Part shown: in pieces, positions 41,179 to 41,601 of the stretch
How positions within the stretch are numbered: position 1 is the stretch's first letter
Layout: each line of letters opens with the position of its first letter
Assembly: GCA_964602655.1 (NCBI GenBank)
Contig: CAZRSF010000058.1
Location: 1 to 41,601 of the forward strand
Length of the DNA stretch: 41,601 nucleotides
Direction of reading: 5' to 3'
From: Moduliflexus sp964602655
GTDB taxonomy: Bacteria; Moduliflexota; Moduliflexia; Moduliflexales; Moduliflexaceae
The notes under the pieces: model-generated
The model's input: only the letters and a program-made list of their open reading frames with translations
What the model was told of the DNA's origin: nothing
Database searches by the model: none
Program-made: the position numbers and the translations under genes

Positions 41179-41601
41179 ATGAAAATCGGTGTGCTGTCAG
41201 ATACGCATCTTACCGCTGCGGCGGGGAATTTTCTTGGAAGCGTGAAACAAAAAATTCGGAACAAGTTGACGCTTGAGGATTTGCGGGCGATTGTGGCCGA
41301 GCATTTTCGCGGAGTCGAGTTGATTATTCATGCCGGGGATTTCGTCGAAACGGCGGTCGCCGACATGCTGCGAGAGTTTGCGCCGTTAGAAGCCGTGCAT
41401 GGCAATATGGATCCGTCTGACGTTGAGCGGGCGTTTCCAGCGATGCGCATTGTAGAAATCGGGCGTTTCAACATCGGCGTCACGCATGGCGACGGCGCGC
41501 CGCAAGGCATCATCGAGCGCGTCGGCGAGAAATTTACCGGCGTGGACGCGATTGTGTTCGGGCATTCGCATCAGCCGGTCAACGAAGTGCGCGACGGCGT
41601 G
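41179..41601 (+). CDS. Metallophosphoesterase, YfcE/MJ0936 type (3' end outside the window)
   Basis: The first 141 codons of a phosphodiesterase of the calcineurin-like fold that binds two metal ions. Metal-ligand motifs appear in order: SDTH (7-10), HAGDF (about 53-57), HGNMD (about 74-78), THGDG (about 104-108) and FGHSHQP (about 127-133). The length before the end is nearly that of a full protein (usually about 160), so only the C-terminus is missing. Family members cleave simple phosphodiesters, but the natural substrate is generally unknown. AGGA stands about 7 bases before the ATG. The frame runs off the window without a stop. Confidence 0.9.
   Translation, partial: MKIGVLSDTHLTAAAGNFLGSVKQKIRNKLTLEDLRAIVAEHFRGVELIIHAGDFVETAVADMLREFAPLEAVHGNMDPSDVERAFPAMRIVEIGRFNIGVTHGDGAPQGIIERVGEKFTGVDAIVFGHSHQPVNEVRDGV

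Overview
The window looks like chromosomal DNA of an uncultured, diderm (Gram-negative type) bacterium. Several predicted exported proteins have signal peptides, and there is a chemoreceptor, a TRAP binding protein, binding-protein ABC systems, the diaminopimelate enzyme DapL and a glycogen pathway. Coding is dense, and most gaps are filled with perfect or near-perfect palindromic repeats. The mix of DapL, paired GH57 enzymes, large CHAT/TPR proteins and many dispersed palindromes would fit a candidate-phylum lineage such as Modulibacteria (KSB3), but this is a guess from gene content and no marker gene here settles it. I see no rRNA, tRNA, CRISPR array or transposase.

Layout. 1-7053: an 832-residue peptide-type binding protein with an apparently permuted order of landmarks, a DUF362 iron-sulfur protein behind two similar operator-like palindromes, and an exported beta-rich protein paired with a multipass membrane protein. 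7209-10214: a methyl-accepting chemotaxis protein and an orphan TRAP binding protein (DctP type), with a 16-codon reading frame behind a perfect ribosome binding site between them. 10316-17964: a glucuronoxylan-fragment locus with a GH43 xylosidase/arabinofuranosidase, an LplA/LplB/LplC-type ABC importer without an ATPase gene, and a GH67 alpha-glucuronidase. A GH67 enzyme next to an Lpl-type importer suggests uptake and intracellular breakdown of aldouronates.

18055-25520 (minus strand): LL-diaminopimelate aminotransferase, two GH57 enzymes, glycogen synthase, and after a 0.7 kb gap with no certain gene, a LacI-family regulator. The regulator's upstream region carries a TTTTACnGTAAAA-type palindrome. 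A near copy lies upstream of the xylan-fragment binding-protein gene, so this regulator is a candidate for its control. 25905-30470: mfd, with a palindromic element inserted in frame, and a BtaB-like methyltransferase.

30610-35129: a small protein with a hydrophobic C-terminal helix, followed by a 1312-residue CHAT protease-STAND NTPase-TPR protein. The CHAT His/Cys pair and the Walker motifs are intact. Three palindromic repeats sit in frame inside the gene and two related palindromic elements border it. This is the best candidate here for a poorly described, conflict-type system. 35282-41601: a membrane-anchored protein of unknown function, a glycosyltransferase-2/polyprenyl-phosphate sugar transferase fusion, an alpha/beta hydrolase, NadD, a TPR protein and the 5' part of a YfcE-type phosphodiesterase.

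All calls rest on reading the sequence and recognising motifs. No database search or structure prediction was run.
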